This document shows positions 5,684-6,516 of a stretch of 6,516 nucleotides of DNA, in pieces. Both the position numbers and the translations under genes were made by a program. This DNA comes from Flavobacteriaceae bacterium (GTDB lineage: Bacteria; Bacteroidota; Bacteroidia; Flavobacteriales; Flavobacteriaceae). The DNA lies in the NCBI GenBank assembly GCA_023145595.1, contig JAGLDM010000262.1, positions 1 through 6,516 of the forward strand. Direction: 5' to 3'. A model generated the notes under the pieces. It was not told the DNA's origin and ran no database searches. It was given only the letters and a program-made list of their open reading frames with translations. Every line of letters begins with the position of its first letter. Positions within the stretch are counted from its first letter, which is position 1.

Positions 5684-5752
5684 ATGAGTAGTAGTTTTTT
5701 ACCAGAGGTAATGATTATGAGCGAACAGTATATGACCGATAAAAAACAATAA
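5684..5752 (+). CDS. Second short ORF between attenuator and pheA, 22 aa
   Basis: ATG to TAA, beginning MSSSFLPEVMIM, with four Met among 22 residues, ending 10 nt before the pheA ATG. It is downstream of the terminator, so it would be translated only on readthrough transcripts. It could be translationally coupled to pheA, be a second regulatory ORF, or be accidental. No family resemblance is seen. Confidence 0.25.
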   Translation: MSSSFLPEVMIMSEQYMTDKKQ

Positions 5753-5762
5753 GAAAAAATAC

Positions 5763-6516
5763 ATGAAAGTTGCAATACAAGGAATTAAAGGTTCATTTCA
5801 TCATATCGTAGCGGAAAATTATTTTTCGAAGGATATTGAATTGATTGAATGTTTATCGTTCTCTGAAATGCCAAAGTTGTTAACAGAGAAAAAAGCAGAT
5901 ATTTTGGTTATGGCGATTGAAAATTCAATTGCAGGTGCCATTTTGCCTAACTACGCTTTGATTGATAAATATCAATTAGCGATAATAGGAGAATACCATT
6001 TGTCGATTCATCAGAATTTAATGGCTTTAAAAGGGCAGTCGATTCAAGATATAACAGAAGTGTATTCGCATCCGATGGCGATTTTACAATGCGCTAATTT
6101 TTTTGAGAATTATCCTCATATAAAATTAATTGAAGATAATGATACAGCAGATGTTGCAAAACGAATTCATGATAAGCAATTAAAAGGAGTAGGTGCAATA
6201 GCAAGTTCATTAGCAGCTAAAATTTATGATCTTGAAATTATAAAGGCAGAAATTCAGACAATAAAAAATAATGCGACTCGCTTTTTTATTTTAGATCAAA
6301 AAGAAGAGGTTAAAGACGCAAAAGCAAATAAGGCATCTATTCGGTTTGTTGCAGGTCATGAAGTAGGAAGTTTGGGTGCTATTTTATCTGAATTTGGAAA
6401 TAATAATGTAAATCTTTCTAAAATTCAGTCAATGCCAGTGATAGACGAACCATGGAGATATGCGTTTTTTGCCGATTTGGTTTTTGCTAATTATGAAGAT
6501 TATCAAACAAGTCTAA
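5763..6516 (+). CDS. pheA: Prephenate dehydratase, ACT-domain form, 3'-truncated by the window edge
   Basis: Converts prephenate to phenylpyruvate, the committed step of phenylalanine synthesis, in the cytoplasm. The 251 visible residues start at ATG 5763 (MKVAIQGIKGSFHH, the usual dehydratase N-terminus), so no chorismate mutase domain is fused in front. Motifs seen: G-x-x-GSFHH (7-14), AIENSIAG (51-58), YSHPMAILQC (101-110), DTADVAKRI (127-135), GAIASSLAAKIYDL (144-157) and NNATRFFIL (169-177) containing the conserved TRF with its key Thr172. The ACT regulatory domain begins about residue 192, with GSLGAIL (202-208) and KIQSMP (220-225). The latter replaces the ESRP motif that binds Phe in many homologues. 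In Bacteroidota this gene usually heads an operon with an aminotransferase, prephenate dehydrogenase and DAHP synthase/chorismate mutase; these would lie beyond the window. An aromatic leader and attenuator precede it. Confidence 0.95.
   Translation, partial: MKVAIQGIKGSFHHIVAENYFSKDIELIECLSFSEMPKLLTEKKADILVMAIENSIAGAILPNYALIDKYQLAIIGEYHLSIHQNLMALKGQSIQDITEVYSHPMAILQCANFFENYPHIKLIEDNDTADVAKRIHDKQLKGVGAIASSLAAKIYDLEIIKAEIQTIKNNATRFFILDQKEEVKDAKANKASIRFVAGHEVGSLGAILSEFGNNNVNLSKIQSMPVIDEPWRYAFFADLVFANYEDYQTSL

Larger units (their letters stand above)
5391..5762. other. Regulatory region upstream of pheA
   Basis: This 372-nt stretch contains no conventional gene. It holds, from left to right, a 13-bp direct repeat (5426-5438 and 5450-5462), a promoter match (5482-5511), an aromatic-rich leader ORF (5528-5590), alternative hairpins and a terminator (5563-5658), and a second short ORF (5684-5752) ending 10 nt before the pheA start. 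Its design resembles an amino-acid operon attenuator. Confidence 0.8.

Noticed and set aside
5528..5762. T-box or metabolite riboswitch upstream of pheA
   Set aside because: The leader is short and AT-rich, lacks T-box-type conserved elements, and is better explained by a translated aromatic leader peptide.

Overview
The window comes from an AT-rich member of the Bacteroidota, most likely a marine Flavobacteriaceae relative (Polaribacter/Tenacibaculum/Flavobacterium type). The evidence is the gliding-motility pair gldB-gldC, nadE divergent from gldB, starts without Shine-Dalgarno sequences, and several matches to the Bacteroidota promoter -7 box TAnnTTTG. The genus cannot be fixed from the sequence alone.

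Layout: (1) 1-1239 (+) is the 3' part of dnaG (primase), open at the left window edge. (2) 1240-1483 is a convergent gap holding a short hairpin, a 9-bp tandem repeat and a doubtful 44-codon ORF. (3) 1484-2272 (-) is nadE, an ammonia-dependent NAD+ synthetase. (4) 2331-3290 and 3325-3672 (+) are gldB and gldC, ending at a perfect 16-bp terminator hairpin (3745-3781). (5) 3827-4183 (+) is a 118-aa protein I do not recognise, with its own candidate promoter and a terminator directly after its stop codon. (6) 4350-5390 (+) is galM, aldose 1-epimerase. (7) 5391-5762 is a 372-nt region with no conventional gene. (8) 5763-6516 (+) is the 5' part of a monofunctional prephenate dehydratase with an ACT domain (pheA), cut by the right window edge.

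The most interesting element is the 5482-5658 leader of pheA. In order it shows a good match to a Bacteroidota promoter (TTG-N19-TAATTTTG), a 20-residue ORF in which 10 of 11 consecutive residues are Phe, Tyr or Trp (WFFNFFYFYFY), and an intrinsic terminator with a 7-T tract. Two further pairings, both mutually exclusive in the required way, link the leader ORF end, its stop codon and the left terminator arm. This is the logic of classical ribosome-stalling attenuation as in the enterobacterial pheL-pheA leader, but in a phylum with different promoters and starts. I infer that charged aromatic tRNA levels control readthrough into pheA. A second 22-aa ORF sits between the terminator and pheA.

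The other genes are housekeeping or motility functions with no sign of recent transfer, mobile elements or CRISPR. The genes do not form one pathway: they are several independent transcription units (dnaG; nadE; gldBC; the 118-aa gene; galM; the pheA operon).
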